The notes: generated from the sequence alone by a model not told the origin. DNA of 44,762 nucleotides from Candidatus Merdiplasma excrementigallinarum (GCA_018713435.1 DVOS01000054.1:1-44762), one strand, 5' to 3'; numbered from the stretch's first letter, positions 1 through 8,770 are shown. Made by a program: numbers and translations.

Positions 1-605
1 ACAAAGACAGCGGAACTGTGAAGATCAACGGCACCCAGGTGAATATCAAGAGTCCGGGAGAGGCGATTTCCAGGGGACTGATTATGCTGAGCGAGGACAG
101 AAAAGAGTACGGTATCGTTCCGGTGCGAAGCGTTATGGAGAATGCCAGCCTGGCCTCCCTGAAACGGTATTTTTACGGCGGCAGAAGCCATAAGTCCAAG
201 GAGCGGAAAGAGGTTTCAGAAATTTTCCGGAAGATGAATGTAAAAACCCCATCTCTGGATACCCTGATTTCCTCCCTGTCCGGAGGAAATGCTCAGAAGG
301 TTCTGCTGGCGCGGTGGATGTTATGCGAACCGGATGTGATGATTTTGGATGAGCCTACCAGAGGTATTGACGTGGGCGCCAAATTTGAGATTTACAAGCT
401 GATGACAGATATTGTAAAAGAGGGAAAAACGATCATTATGGTATCCTCCGAGCTGCCGGAGCTGATCGGTATGTGTGACAGGATTTATATTATGTGCCAG
501 GGAAGAATTACCGGCTGTCTGAATAAGAATGAGTTTTCCCAGGAGAGGATCATGATGCACGCCACCGGTTTGATTGACGGGGCTAAGAAAGGAGAAGAGA
601 AATGA
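1..605 (+). CDS. Sugar ABC transporter ATP-binding protein, C-terminal part (5' end outside window)
   Basis: This is the second nucleotide-binding domain of a two-domain RbsA/MglA/XylG-type ATPase that powers sugar uptake. The reading frame is open from base 3, so the gene begins upstream of the window. Visible are the ABC signature SGGNAQK, the Walker B VMILDEP and the D-loop TRGIDVG, followed by the usual short tail. The stop overlaps the permease start as ATGA (602-605), which implies translational coupling. With the permease and binding protein it forms a typical carbohydrate importer. The substrate cannot be read from this fragment; a ribose, xylose, galactose or polyol ligand is possible. 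The family call is firm and the substrate is open. Confidence 0.93.
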   Translation, partial: KDSGTVKINGTQVNIKSPGEAISRGLIMLSEDRKEYGIVPVRSVMENASLASLKRYFYGGRSHKSKERKEVSEIFRKMNVKTPSLDTLISSLSGGNAQKVLLARWMLCEPDVMILDEPTRGIDVGAKFEIYKLMTDIVKEGKTIIMVSSELPELIGMCDRIYIMCQGRITGCLNKNEFSQERIMMHATGLIDGAKKGEEK

Positions 606-1585
606 AGACCAACAAACAGCTCTCTAATTATCTGCAGAAATTTTCTATTTATATTGTACTGGTTGTCATGTTTATTGTCTGTAGTATGCTGAGCCCCTAT
701 TTCCTGCGCAGCAACAACCTGATGAACATTGCCAGGCAGCTGTGCGTGGGCATCCTGATTGCTTACGGTGAAATGATTTTGATCGTCAGCGGTTTCCTGG
801 ATCTGTCGGTAGGCTCAGTGCTGGCCCTGTCCGGCGTGCTGGGCGTATCGGTGTACAAGGATACTCGCTCCATGCTGCTGGCTATTCTGGTAGCTCTGCT
901 GGTAGGCGTGATCTGCAACCTGTTTAACGCGGTGTTTGTGGCTCAGTTTAATGTGCCGGCCTTTATCGCCACCCTGGGCATGCAGCAGGTGGCCCGGGGC
1001 ATAGCCCTCTACTATACCGGCGGCGCCAATATCCTTCAGCTGGGAGATTTCGTGGATATTGGTCAGGGCATGGTGGGGATCGTGCCTGTCCCGGTTATCA
1101 TAGTGGCGGTTATCACAGTGATCGTCTGGTATCTGTTCAATCATACCCGATACGGGCGGAACCTGTACGCCATAGGCGGAAACCGGAAAGCGGCGGAGGC
1201 CAGCGGTATCAATGCCAAACAGAATATTTACATATCTTACATTATCAACGGACTCCTGGCTGGTCTGGCCGGCGTGATCTTTATGGCAAGAAACAACTCC
1301 GGTCTTCCCAACGGAGCCGTCGGTTATGAGATGACCGGTCTGACGGCAGCCATCGTGGGCGGAACCTCCTTCACAGGCGGCGTGGGAACGGTAATGGGCA
1401 CTGTGGCAGGCGCTTTTATTATCGGTTTCCTGGAGAACATCATGAACCTGATCGGCGTGAATGCCTATATCCAGAGTATCATTGAGGGCGCCATTATTGT
1501 TGTGGCTGTGGCCTTTGATATTATGAGCAAGAGCCGCAAGTCCACCAAGGTGATTATGGCGTCGGATGACAAGGAGAAAAAGTAA
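602..1585 (+). CDS. Sugar ABC transporter permease (RbsC/XylH family)
   Basis: A 327-residue, strongly hydrophobic protein of the BPD_transp_2 family, the membrane channel of ribose/xylose-type importers. The region around ALYYTGGANI and the later GRNLYAIGGNRKAAEASGI segment (cytoplasmic loop contacting the ATPase) are characteristic, as is the glycine-rich GLTAAIVGGTSFTGG stretch. About eight to ten membrane segments can be seen. The start ATG at 602 follows an AAAGGAG site and overlaps the ATPase stop. The C-terminus is short, charged and probably cytoplasmic. It works with the flanking ATPase and binding protein. Length is normal for the family. The sugar specificity is not deducible from the permease alone. 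Confidence 0.94.
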   Translation: MKTNKQLSNYLQKFSIYIVLVVMFIVCSMLSPYFLRSNNLMNIARQLCVGILIAYGEMILIVSGFLDLSVGSVLALSGVLGVSVYKDTRSMLLAILVALLVGVICNLFNAVFVAQFNVPAFIATLGMQQVARGIALYYTGGANILQLGDFVDIGQGMVGIVPVPVIIVAVITVIVWYLFNHTRYGRNLYAIGGNRKAAEASGINAKQNIYISYIINGLLAGLAGVIFMARNNSGLPNGAVGYEMTGLTAAIVGGTSFTGGVGTVMGTVAGAFIIGFLENIMNLIGVNAYIQSIIEGAIIVVAVAFDIMSKSRKSTKVIMASDDKEKK

Positions 1586-1596
1586 GCGGAATGCGT

Positions 1597-1615
1597 TACT
1601 GCAATGTGCGCAGTA
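1597..1615 (+). other. Small hairpin between permease and binding-protein genes
   Basis: A six-pair stem (TACTGC with GCAGTA, seven-base loop) lies between the permease stop and the binding-protein start and is followed by an AT-rich stretch without a real T tract. Such hairpins in sugar-transport operons can stabilise the downstream message so that more binding protein is made. That role is inferred; the stem is short and could be chance. Confidence 0.3.
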
Positions 1616-1654
1616 TTTAATAAAAACCATATCAAAGAAAGGATGGGAAAAGAA

Positions 1655-2707
1655 ATGAAAAAAATGAAAAAGTTTGTGGCAATGGCAGCAGCGGCGGCAA
1701 TGGCCGTAACCCCCATGGCAGCTTTCGCGGAAGAAGCGGAACCCTATCGCGTATGCTTTGTGGCACGTGCCAGCGCGGATACGTTTGCTGCATGGCTGAC
1801 AGCGGAGATGCAGGAAGCGGCAGCCCAGTATGATGACATTGAGCTGACCTGCGTAAGCGGCGAGGCGGATGACAACCAGATGGCCAGTCTTCTGGAAGAC
1901 TGCATCACCAAGGAGTATGACCTGGTTATCGTACAGTCCAACGATAACGCGGCTCAGGCTCCCTATGTAAAACAGATTGCGGATGCCGGCATTCCGGTTA
2001 TCACCACCAATCCCACCACCCATCAGAGCGACCTGGACGGCGTAACCGGCGATGAGGAAGTGGACAACGCGGTTCTGGAAGGAACCGGTACCGTAGACGC
2101 GGATCCTGTTGAGCAGGCTTCCAGAGGCGCTATGCGGGCAGTGGAAGAAGTTCCCGAGAACGGAAACGTTGTAGTTCTTCGCGGACCGTCCGGAAACTAT
2201 CACGCTGAGAAACGCCGTGAAGCATGGGATACCTACTTCTTCTCAGAGCGTCCCGATGTAACGATTCTGTATGAGGATTACGCAAACTGGAACAGCGATG
2301 AGGCCATGACTCTGATGGAGACCTGGACACAGGGCGGAACCCATATTGATGCTATTATTTCCATGAACGACAACATGGCTGCCGGCGCTATCGAGGCTGT
2401 CCGCAACAACACCGATTATGTGAACGAAGACGGAACTCCCAACTTCCTGGCATACGGCGTTGACGGAACCGCTCAGGGTTGCCTGCTGATTAAAGAAGGC
2501 CTGCTGACCGCTACCGCTCTTCAGGATGCTTCTGAAATTGCTAAGCTGAATATGGAGTACGCAGAGAAGGTTCTGAACGGCGAGATGGATGTAACGGAAG
2601 TTTCCGACTTTGTGGAGGCTCCTGAAATCAACGCGGAGAACGTGGACGAATTCCTTCAGATTTATATCGACAACGGCGAGATTACTGAGGCAGATATTCC
2701 CGAATAA
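1655..2707 (+). CDS. Sugar ABC transporter substrate-binding lipoprotein-like/periplasmic-binding protein (type 1 fold)
   Basis: A secreted ligand-binding protein of the RbsB/PBP type 1 class, about 350 residues. The start chosen is ATG 1655, which gives a clean signal peptide: MKKMKK, a run of alanines, then a cut near AFAEEAE. Upstream in-frame starts at 1604 and 1643 would add residues in front of the signal and are badly placed relative to the AAAGG site. No lipobox cysteine is visible, so anchoring is unclear. Internal features fit the fold: an SNDNAAQAPYVKQ segment, AGIPVITTN, and near the end a SMNDNMAAGAIEA motif. It is the last gene of the importer and is followed by a strong terminator. 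Ligand unknown; the acidic mature part is typical of gut Clostridia. Confidence 0.9.
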   Translation: MKKMKKFVAMAAAAAMAVTPMAAFAEEAEPYRVCFVARASADTFAAWLTAEMQEAAAQYDDIELTCVSGEADDNQMASLLEDCITKEYDLVIVQSNDNAAQAPYVKQIADAGIPVITTNPTTHQSDLDGVTGDEEVDNAVLEGTGTVDADPVEQASRGAMRAVEEVPENGNVVVLRGPSGNYHAEKRREAWDTYFFSERPDVTILYEDYANWNSDEAMTLMETWTQGGTHIDAIISMNDNMAAGAIEAVRNNTDYVNEDGTPNFLAYGVDGTAQGCLLIKEGLLTATALQDASEIAKLNMEYAEKVLNGEMDVTEVSDFVEAPEINAENVDEFLQIYIDNGEITEADIPE

Positions 2708-2716
2708 GATATGCGT

Positions 2717-2750
2717 AAAAGGAAGCGGGCCGAAGGTTCGCTTCCTTTTT
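2717..2750 (+). terminator. Intrinsic terminator after the binding-protein gene
   Basis: A perfect eleven-pair stem (AAAAGGAAGCG with CGCTTCCTTTT) around an eleven-base loop, closed by a T tract. It separates the importer from the dehydrogenase 30 bases downstream. Because no obvious promoter fits between it and the dehydrogenase, it may act as a partial terminator that lowers dehydrogenase expression relative to the importer. Confidence 0.88.
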
Positions 2751-2779
2751 CAATAATAAGGACAGGAGGTAAGGGAGAA

Positions 2780-3823
2780 ATGAAAAACAGAGGAGCCTTT
2801 ATGCAGGGCTTGGACAAAATGATTGTGAAGGAAATAGAGATGCCCTCTGCAGGCCATGGCCAGGTTGTGGTAAAGATGGAATATGTGGGTATCTGCGGTT
2901 CTGACGTACACTATTTCCATTCCGGAAGATGCGGCGGATTTGTGGTAGGCGATGAGGAATTTATGCTGGGCCATGAGTGCGCCGGTACAGTAGTAGAAGT
3001 AGGAGAAGGCTGCAAAGACCTGAAAGTAGGGGACAGAGTAGCCCTGGAGCCCGGCATAACCTGCGGAGAATGCGAATTCTGCAAGAGCGGCCGGTACAAT
3101 CTCTGCCCGGATGTACAGTTTCTGGCTACGCCCCCTGTACAGGGCTGCTATGAGGATTATATCGCTTATCCGGAGAATATGTGCTTTAAGCTGCCGGATA
3201 ATGTTTCCACAAAAGAAGGGGCGCTGGTGGAGCCTCTGTCCGTAGGACTGCATGCCGCGAATCAGGGTGAAGTGGGACTGGGAGATACAGTGATTATCCT
3301 GGGGGGCGGCTGCATCGGTCTGGTAACCATGATGGCCTGCAAGGCCCACGGAGCCAGCACCATTATTGTGGCGGATCTGGTTGACGCCCGTCTGGACAAA
3401 GCGATGGAATTGGGCGCCACCTATACCATCAACAGCGGAAAGACAGATGTTTTTGAGGAAGTGAAGCGACTGACAGGCGGAAAGGGAGCGGACAAGGTGT
3501 TTGAGACCGCCGGTTCTCCCGTAACCATTGCCCAGACGCCTTTCTTTGTAAAGCGGGGCGGTACGATTGTGCTGGTGGGTCTGGCAGCCCAGGAAGAGAT
3601 CACATACAATTTTGCCCAGATTATGGATAAAGAAGCGACCATCAAATCGGTATTCCGCTATCGCAATGTATATCCCCAGGCCATCGCGGCTATTTCCAGC
3701 GGCACTATTCCGGTAGCAAAGATTGCCACCCATGAGTTTGACCTGGATCATATTCAGGAAGCCTTTGAGGAAGCGATTAACAATAAAACGGATCTGGTAA
3801 AGGCCATTATCAGGATAAACTGA
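2780..3823 (+). CDS. Zinc-dependent medium-chain dehydrogenase, sorbitol/xylitol/threonine dehydrogenase-like
   Basis: A 347-residue MDR-family alcohol dehydrogenase that probably oxidises a sugar alcohol or related polyol with NAD. Catalytic zinc ligands are visible as C39 (GICGSDVHY) and H65-E66 (GHE); the structural zinc site is C95, C98, C101 and C109 in CGECEFCKSGRYNLC. The Rossmann motif GGGCIG is followed by an aspartate in VADLVDARL, which favours NAD over NADP. The start ATG 2780 sits nine bases after AGGAGGT; a longer reading from 2711 would run through the terminator hairpin and is rejected. Its position behind the sugar importer suggests that the imported compound or its product is the substrate. 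The exact substrate is inferred only loosely. Confidence 0.9.
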   Translation: MKNRGAFMQGLDKMIVKEIEMPSAGHGQVVVKMEYVGICGSDVHYFHSGRCGGFVVGDEEFMLGHECAGTVVEVGEGCKDLKVGDRVALEPGITCGECEFCKSGRYNLCPDVQFLATPPVQGCYEDYIAYPENMCFKLPDNVSTKEGALVEPLSVGLHAANQGEVGLGDTVIILGGGCIGLVTMMACKAHGASTIIVADLVDARLDKAMELGATYTINSGKTDVFEEVKRLTGGKGADKVFETAGSPVTIAQTPFFVKRGGTIVLVGLAAQEEITYNFAQIMDKEATIKSVFRYRNVYPQAIAAISSGTIPVAKIATHEFDLDHIQEAFEEAINNKTDLVKAIIRIN

Positions 3824-3830
3824 AATGTAA

Positions 3831-3877
3831 GGCAGCCCGGGCTGCCAAAAGGAGCCGCTTACTGCGGCTCTTTTTTT
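3831..3877 (+). terminator. Intrinsic terminator after the dehydrogenase
   Basis: Two adjacent elements: a perfect palindrome GGCAGCCCGGGCTGCC (3831-3846), then GAGCCGC-TTACT-GCGGCTC followed by seven T (3852-3877). The second is a textbook intrinsic terminator; the first may fold on its own or help pausing. Confidence 0.92.
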
Positions 3878-5454
<1,577 letters not shown>

Positions 5455-5490
5455 TTTAAAGAGATAATTGTTCCTGTAACAAAAGATGAA

Positions 5491-5568
5491 TAGCAAAAGG
5501 GCCGCAAAGAGCAAAGAAAACGGTATCATCTGTACCGTTTTCTTCTGCTGGCAGCGGCCTTTTTGCTA
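5491..5568 (+). terminator. Nested hairpin terminator after gdhA
   Basis: Two stems lie one inside the other. The inner one pairs AAGAAAACGGTA (5514-5525) with TACCGTTTTCTT (5533-5544). The outer one pairs TAGCAAAAGGGCCGC (5491-5505) with GCGGCCTTTTTGCTA (5554-5568), with one wobble. The inner stem ends in a T-rich arm and can terminate alone; the outer right arm also carries five T. The arrangement should stop transcription from either direction. Confidence 0.82.
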
Positions 5569-5636
5569 AATGAAACAGTGCAGAAAAAAAGCTGGAAGAA
5601 ATTGTAATAAAATAATCAAAAATTTAAAAAATTCAC

Positions 5637-5664
5637 TTGATTTTTTTGAAAAAGATGGTATCCT
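5637..5664 (+). promoter_or_regulatory. Promoter of tRNA-Gly
   Basis: TTGATT (5637-5642), a 16-base spacer and TATCCT (5659-5664). The predicted start falls directly at or just before the first base of the tRNA (5673). The rest of the 5569-5672 gap is AT-rich and holds nothing else I recognise. Confidence 0.6.
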
Positions 5665-5672
5665 AGACCTAT

Positions 5673-5743
5673 GCAGATATAGTTCATCGGTAGAACGCTA
5701 GCTTCCCAAGCTGGAGAGGCGGGTTCGATTCCCGTTATCTGCT
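5673..5743 (+). tRNA. tRNA-Gly (anticodon CCC)
   Basis: A 71-base cloverleaf that reads GGG codons. The acceptor stem GCAGATA pairs with TATCTGC (5736-5742), discriminator T5743. The D stem is GTTC/GAAC and the anticodon stem CTAGC/GCTGG encloses the loop TTCCCAA with anticodon CCC at 5705-5707. The T arm is GCGGG-TTCGATT-CCCGT. The CCA end is not encoded. A T-rich run (from 5743) follows at once and may help end the transcript. Confidence 0.96.
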
Positions 5744-5812
5744 TTTTTTGTTCTCTTTTTTATTCCTGGAAAAACAGAGCACACAGCACTACAGAACGGA
5801 GAGCGTGAAACT

Positions 5813-6700
5813 ATGACAAGAGAAGAATTTGAAACACTGACAGGGCAGGGAATTGTGTATCTGGATGGAGCCTGCGGATCCAACCTGTATCTGGCGGGAA
5901 TGCCCAGAGGGATCTGCGCGGAGCAGTGGATCCTGGAGCATGAGCAGGTGATGATGGATCTGCAGAGAGGATATGTAGAGGCCGGCTCTCAGATGATTTA
6001 TGCCCCCACCTTCGGGGCAAACCGGGCGGCTCTGAGCCTGTACGGACTGGAAAAACAGATAAGGGAATACAATAGCCGGCTGGTGGATCTTTCCAGGAGA
6101 GCCGTGGGAGACCGGGCCCTGGTGGGAGGAGATCTTTCGCCTACAGGAAAGGTTCTCACTTCCCAGGGAGGAGAGACAGAGGTAGATGAAGTCTATGAGA
6201 TCTACAGAGAGCAGATTGCCTGCCTGGCAGAGGAAGGCGTGGATTTTCTTGTTGCGGAAACCATGCTTTCCGTGGAAGAAACCATGATAGCCCTGGATGC
6301 GGCCCAGTCAGTCTGCCAACTTCCCGTGCTCTGTTCCCTGACTCTGGAGGCTGACGGAAATGCTCTCTACGGAGGAAACGGGGTAGAGGCGGTGGAAACC
6401 CTGCAGGATATGGGAGCCAGCGCAGTGGGGGTAAACTGTTCCGTGGGACCGGACCAGCTGGAAAACGTGATCCGGAATATGAAGCGGGCGGCCCGGATTC
6501 CCATACTGGCAAAGCCCAACGCGGGACTTCCGCTGATGGACGAGCAGGGAAACGCCCACTACAGTATGGGCCCCCGGGAATTTGCCCTGCACATGAAAAA
6601 ACTGGTACAGGCGGGGGCTTCCCTGATCGGCGGGTGCTGCGGCACAACGCCGGAGTACATCAAAAAGACCCGTCTGCTGCTGGAGGGCCGGCTGATCTGA
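5813..6700 (+). CDS. Stand-alone homocysteine S-methyltransferase domain protein
   Basis: A 295-residue protein made of the homocysteine-binding barrel found at the N-terminus of MetH and in BHMT and MmuM. It should transfer a methyl group to homocysteine to make methionine. The opening strand YLDGACGSNLYLAGM matches the family start, and the zinc-binding cysteines are visible in VNCSVGP and in GGCCGTTPEY near the C-terminus. The cobalamin, folate and activation domains of full-length MetH are absent, so it either uses a methylated small molecule or works with a separate corrinoid protein. The start ATG 5813 follows GGAGAG. A cobalamin riboswitch unit begins just downstream, a suggestive but unproven link. 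The family is firm; the methyl donor is not known. Confidence 0.9.
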   Translation: MTREEFETLTGQGIVYLDGACGSNLYLAGMPRGICAEQWILEHEQVMMDLQRGYVEAGSQMIYAPTFGANRAALSLYGLEKQIREYNSRLVDLSRRAVGDRALVGGDLSPTGKVLTSQGGETEVDEVYEIYREQIACLAEEGVDFLVAETMLSVEETMIALDAAQSVCQLPVLCSLTLEADGNALYGGNGVEAVETLQDMGASAVGVNCSVGPDQLENVIRNMKRAARIPILAKPNAGLPLMDEQGNAHYSMGPREFALHMKKLVQAGASLIGGCCGTTPEYIKKTRLLLEGRLI

Positions 6701-6702
6701 AA

Positions 6703-6727
6703 GGAGACCGCTCCTGCGGCGGTTTCC
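6703..6727 (+). terminator. Possible terminator hairpin after the homocysteine methyltransferase gene
   Basis: GGAGACCGC pairs with GCGGTTTCC (nine pairs, one wobble, seven-base loop), two bases after the stop. There is no T tract, so it may be a 3' stabiliser or a weak terminator rather than a full one. Confidence 0.45.
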
Positions 6728-6728
6728 A

Positions 6729-6757
6729 TTGACAGGCGGGGACATATCTGGTACAGT
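6729..6757 (+). promoter_or_regulatory. Sigma-A promoter of the cobalamin riboswitch unit
   Basis: A perfect -35 TTGACA (6729-6734), a 17-base spacer and TACAGT (6752-6757). Transcription should start near 6764, ten bases before the aptamer. The riboswitch RNA therefore has its own promoter and does not depend on the upstream gene. Confidence 0.7.
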
Positions 6758-6773
6758 AACGGTAGTGTGAATA

Positions 6774-6981
6774 TGCCGTGTCAGGTGAGCCGCCCAGGCG
6801 GCGAGAGGGAATCATGTGAAAGACGTGAGCGATCCGGTCACTGTGAGCAGGGAGTGAGACTTCGAAAACCCATTGCATACCCGATTTTGCGAGAAGGGGA
6901 AGTCAAGCGGCGATCTGCGAGCCAGGAAACCTGCCTGATATAAGAGATGAGCCTCCGAGCAGGGCTTAACATCTGACGGGA
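6774..6981 (+). ncRNA. Cobalamin (B12) riboswitch aptamer
   Basis: The conserved blocks of the cobalamin aptamer appear in order: GAGGGAA near 6804, GTGAAAG, the CCGGTCACTGTGA core near 6834-6846, a later CCCATTG and GGGGAAGTC, and the B12 box GAGCCAGGAAACCTGCCTG (6919-6937). A closing stem can form between GTCAG (6780-6784) and CTGAC (6973-6977). It should bind adenosyl- or another cobalamin and control the downstream terminator. No B12-related gene follows: the next gene is spoIVA, beyond a second terminator. The aptamer call rests on motif order read by eye; the exact subclass is not assigned. Confidence 0.88.
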
Positions 6982-6989
6982 CGGATGCT

Positions 6990-7035
6990 GGCAGATCTGT
7001 TCCGGCGATGTCTGCCTGGGTAGCAGACGTTTTTT
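6990..7035 (+). terminator. Riboswitch expression platform: antiterminator and intrinsic terminator
   Basis: The terminator stem is ATGTCTGC (7008-7015) with GCAGACGT (7023-7030), one wobble, followed by a run of six T (7030-7035). GGCAGA (6990-6995) can instead pair with TCTGCC (7011-7016) and so disrupt the terminator. GATCTGC (6912-6918), next to the B12 box, can in turn sequester GCAGATC (6991-6997). The layout fits a ligand-induced transcription-termination switch. Confidence 0.78.
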
Positions 7036-7124
7036 ATGCAGAATGGGATGATGTGATCTCGTGGACATACGAACACTGACGCATACCTCCTTCGGTTCCC
7101 GCGTCGGCGCGGAAACCGGAACAC
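7036..7124 (+). other. Non-coding segment between two terminators, with a GC-rich hairpin
   Basis: No open frame with a ribosome site is present; the ATG at 7037 runs only six codons. The one clear feature is a GC-rich stem, CGGTTCCCGCG (7093-7103) with CGCGGAAACCG (7108-7118), with one mismatch and a TCGG loop. If the riboswitch reads through, this segment would be the body of a short RNA. Confidence 0.5.
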
Positions 7125-7177
7125 AAAAGGACACCGTGTTTTTTGTTTGGCAGAACAGAAGACGGTGTCTTTTTTTG
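7125..7177 (+). terminator. Second intrinsic terminator, upstream of spoIVA
   Basis: AAAAGGACACCGT (7125-7137) pairs with ACGGTGTCTTTTT (7162 onward), about thirteen pairs with one wobble, followed by a T tract. It would stop any transcript that escapes the riboswitch terminator and isolates spoIVA. Confidence 0.87.
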
Positions 7178-7207
7178 ACTGCCTGGAAATTTTGCCGCAA
7201 TTCCCAT

Positions 7208-7237
7208 GACATAAATTTTCGGATATCCTCATATATT
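7208..7237 (+). promoter_or_regulatory. Sigma-E-type promoter of spoIVA
   Basis: GACATAAA (7208-7215), a 14-base spacer and CATATATT (7230-7237). Compared with the Bacillus sigma-E consensus (GKMATAWW, 13-15 bases, CATACAMT) this matches seven of eight and six of eight positions. Sigma-E control of spoIVA is established in Bacillus subtilis, so the match is biologically expected. The start would be near 7244. Confidence 0.62.
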
Positions 7238-7279
7238 TTAGCAATATAACCGGCGAGTGAAAGCGCAGAGGGATTGCAG

Positions 7280-8752
7280 ATGCAGGAATTTCAGTTATAC
7301 AAAGATATACAAGCCCGCACCGGCGGGGAGGTTTACATAGGGGTAGTAGGTCCTGTGAGAACAGGAAAATCCACCTTTATCAGAAAATTTATGGAACTGA
7401 TGGTACTGCCCCGTCAGAGCGGCCATGAACTGGAAATGATGCGGGATGAGCTGCCTACCAGCGGGATCGGGAAAACCATTACCACCGTTGAGCCCAAATT
7501 TGTCCCCAGAAAAGCGGCGCAGGTCAGCCTGGATGACGAGGTGCAGGTGAAACTGCGCCTGGCGGACTGTGTGGGATATGTGGTGGAGGGGGCGGAAGGC
7601 TATACGGGGGAGGACGGCAGCCGCAGGATGGTCAAGACTCCCTGGGATAAGAAGGAGATTCCTTTTACAGAGGCAGCCGCTTTTGGAACCGACCGGGTCA
7701 TCCGGGACCATGCCACTGTGGGGCTGGTGGTGACCACCGATGGCAGCTTCGGGGAGATCCCCCGGGAAAATTTTCTGGAAGCCGAGAAAAAAGCGATTCT
7801 GGAACTTCAGAAGATCGGAAAGCCGTTCCTGGTGCTGGTAAATTCGGAAAAACCCTACGGAGACGAGGCGGCCAGGGCAGTGTCCCAGATTGAAAGCGCT
7901 TACGGGGCGGCCTGCATGGCGGTAAACTGCGAGCAGCTGAAAAAAGAGGATGTAGAGGAAATTTTCAGACGGCTGCTGTATGAATTCCCGGTGATACGCC
8001 TCGAATTTTTTGTTCCGCGCTGGATGGAGATGCTGAACAACGATCACTGGATGAAACAGGAACTGCTCAGAGGGGTTCACGGAATTATGGAGCGGGTTCA
8101 CACGGTAAAGGACATTACCCAGGAAGCGCTGGAAATGAATCTGGAATTTATCCGCAGAACCAAGCTGGAGAAAGTGAACCTGGCCCAGGGGCTGGCCGGA
8201 ATTTCCCTTGAGCCGGAAGAAAACTATTATTACCAGATTCTCAGCGAGATGACCGGAACGCAGATCGAGGGAGAGTATCAGCTGATTTCCATTCTGAAAG
8301 ATCTGTCCATGAGACGGAAGGAGTATGAGGCGGTGGAGGAGGCCGTGCGGTCCGTACGGCTTACAGGATACGGCATTATTACCCCCAAGCGGGAGGAGAT
8401 TACGCTGGATGAGCCCACTGTCATCCGGCAGGGGAATCGGTACGGGATCAAAATCCGGGCGGCCAGCCCTTCCATTCATCTGATCCGGGCGGACATTGAG
8501 ACGGAAATCGCTCCCATTGTGGGCAGCGAATCTCAAGCGGAAGATCTGATCCGCTATATTAAAGAAGCGGGAGAGAATGGAGAGAGCATCTGGCAGACCG
8601 CCATTTTCGGAAAATCGGTGGAGGAGCTGGTAACCGACGGGATTCAGAGCAAGCTGTCCATGATCGGAGAAGAAAGCCGCAAAAAGCTGCAGGATACCAT
8701 GCGAAAGATTGTGAATGAATCCAGCGGAGGGCTGATCTGTATCATTATCTGA
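7280..8752 (+). CDS. spoIVA: Stage IV sporulation protein A, coat morphogenetic ATPase
   Basis: A 490-residue SpoIVA. The protein polymerises with ATP hydrolysis on the outer forespore membrane in the mother cell and forms the base of the spore coat; it also links to cortex assembly. The P-loop is GPVRTGKS (residues 24-31), within a TRAFAC-like GTPase/ATPase fold, followed by the conserved SGIGKTITTVEPKFVP region. The C-terminal end ESSGGLICIII is typical and needed for forespore localisation in known members. ATG 7280 lies seven bases after GAGGG; the in-frame TTG at 7274 is less likely. It is preceded by a sigma-E-like promoter. Length matches the family, and no broken motif is seen. This gene marks the organism as a spore former. 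Confidence 0.97.
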   Translation: MQEFQLYKDIQARTGGEVYIGVVGPVRTGKSTFIRKFMELMVLPRQSGHELEMMRDELPTSGIGKTITTVEPKFVPRKAAQVSLDDEVQVKLRLADCVGYVVEGAEGYTGEDGSRRMVKTPWDKKEIPFTEAAAFGTDRVIRDHATVGLVVTTDGSFGEIPRENFLEAEKKAILELQKIGKPFLVLVNSEKPYGDEAARAVSQIESAYGAACMAVNCEQLKKEDVEEIFRRLLYEFPVIRLEFFVPRWMEMLNNDHWMKQELLRGVHGIMERVHTVKDITQEALEMNLEFIRRTKLEKVNLAQGLAGISLEPEENYYYQILSEMTGTQIEGEYQLISILKDLSMRRKEYEAVEEAVRSVRLTGYGIITPKREEITLDEPTVIRQGNRYGIKIRAASPSIHLIRADIETEIAPIVGSESQAEDLIRYIKEAGENGESIWQTAIFGKSVEELVTDGIQSKLSMIGEESRKKLQDTMRKIVNESSGGLICIII

Positions 8753-8770
8753 GGCGGGAGGAAAGAAAAG

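Noticed and set aside
815-2203. Long - strand open frame opposite the permease and binding-protein genes
   Set aside because: It is rich in histidine, cysteine and arginine as expected for a shadow frame of G/C-biased codons, has no ribosome site and spans two well-supported genes.
2711-2779. Upstream extension of the zinc dehydrogenase
   Set aside because: The extension would be encoded by the terminator stem; a perfect AGGAGGT site supports ATG 2780.
7061-7249. 62-codon + strand frame behind the riboswitch, a candidate for its regulated gene
   Set aside because: It runs through a GC-rich hairpin, the second terminator and the spoIVA promoter, and has no ribosome site, so it is not the riboswitch target.
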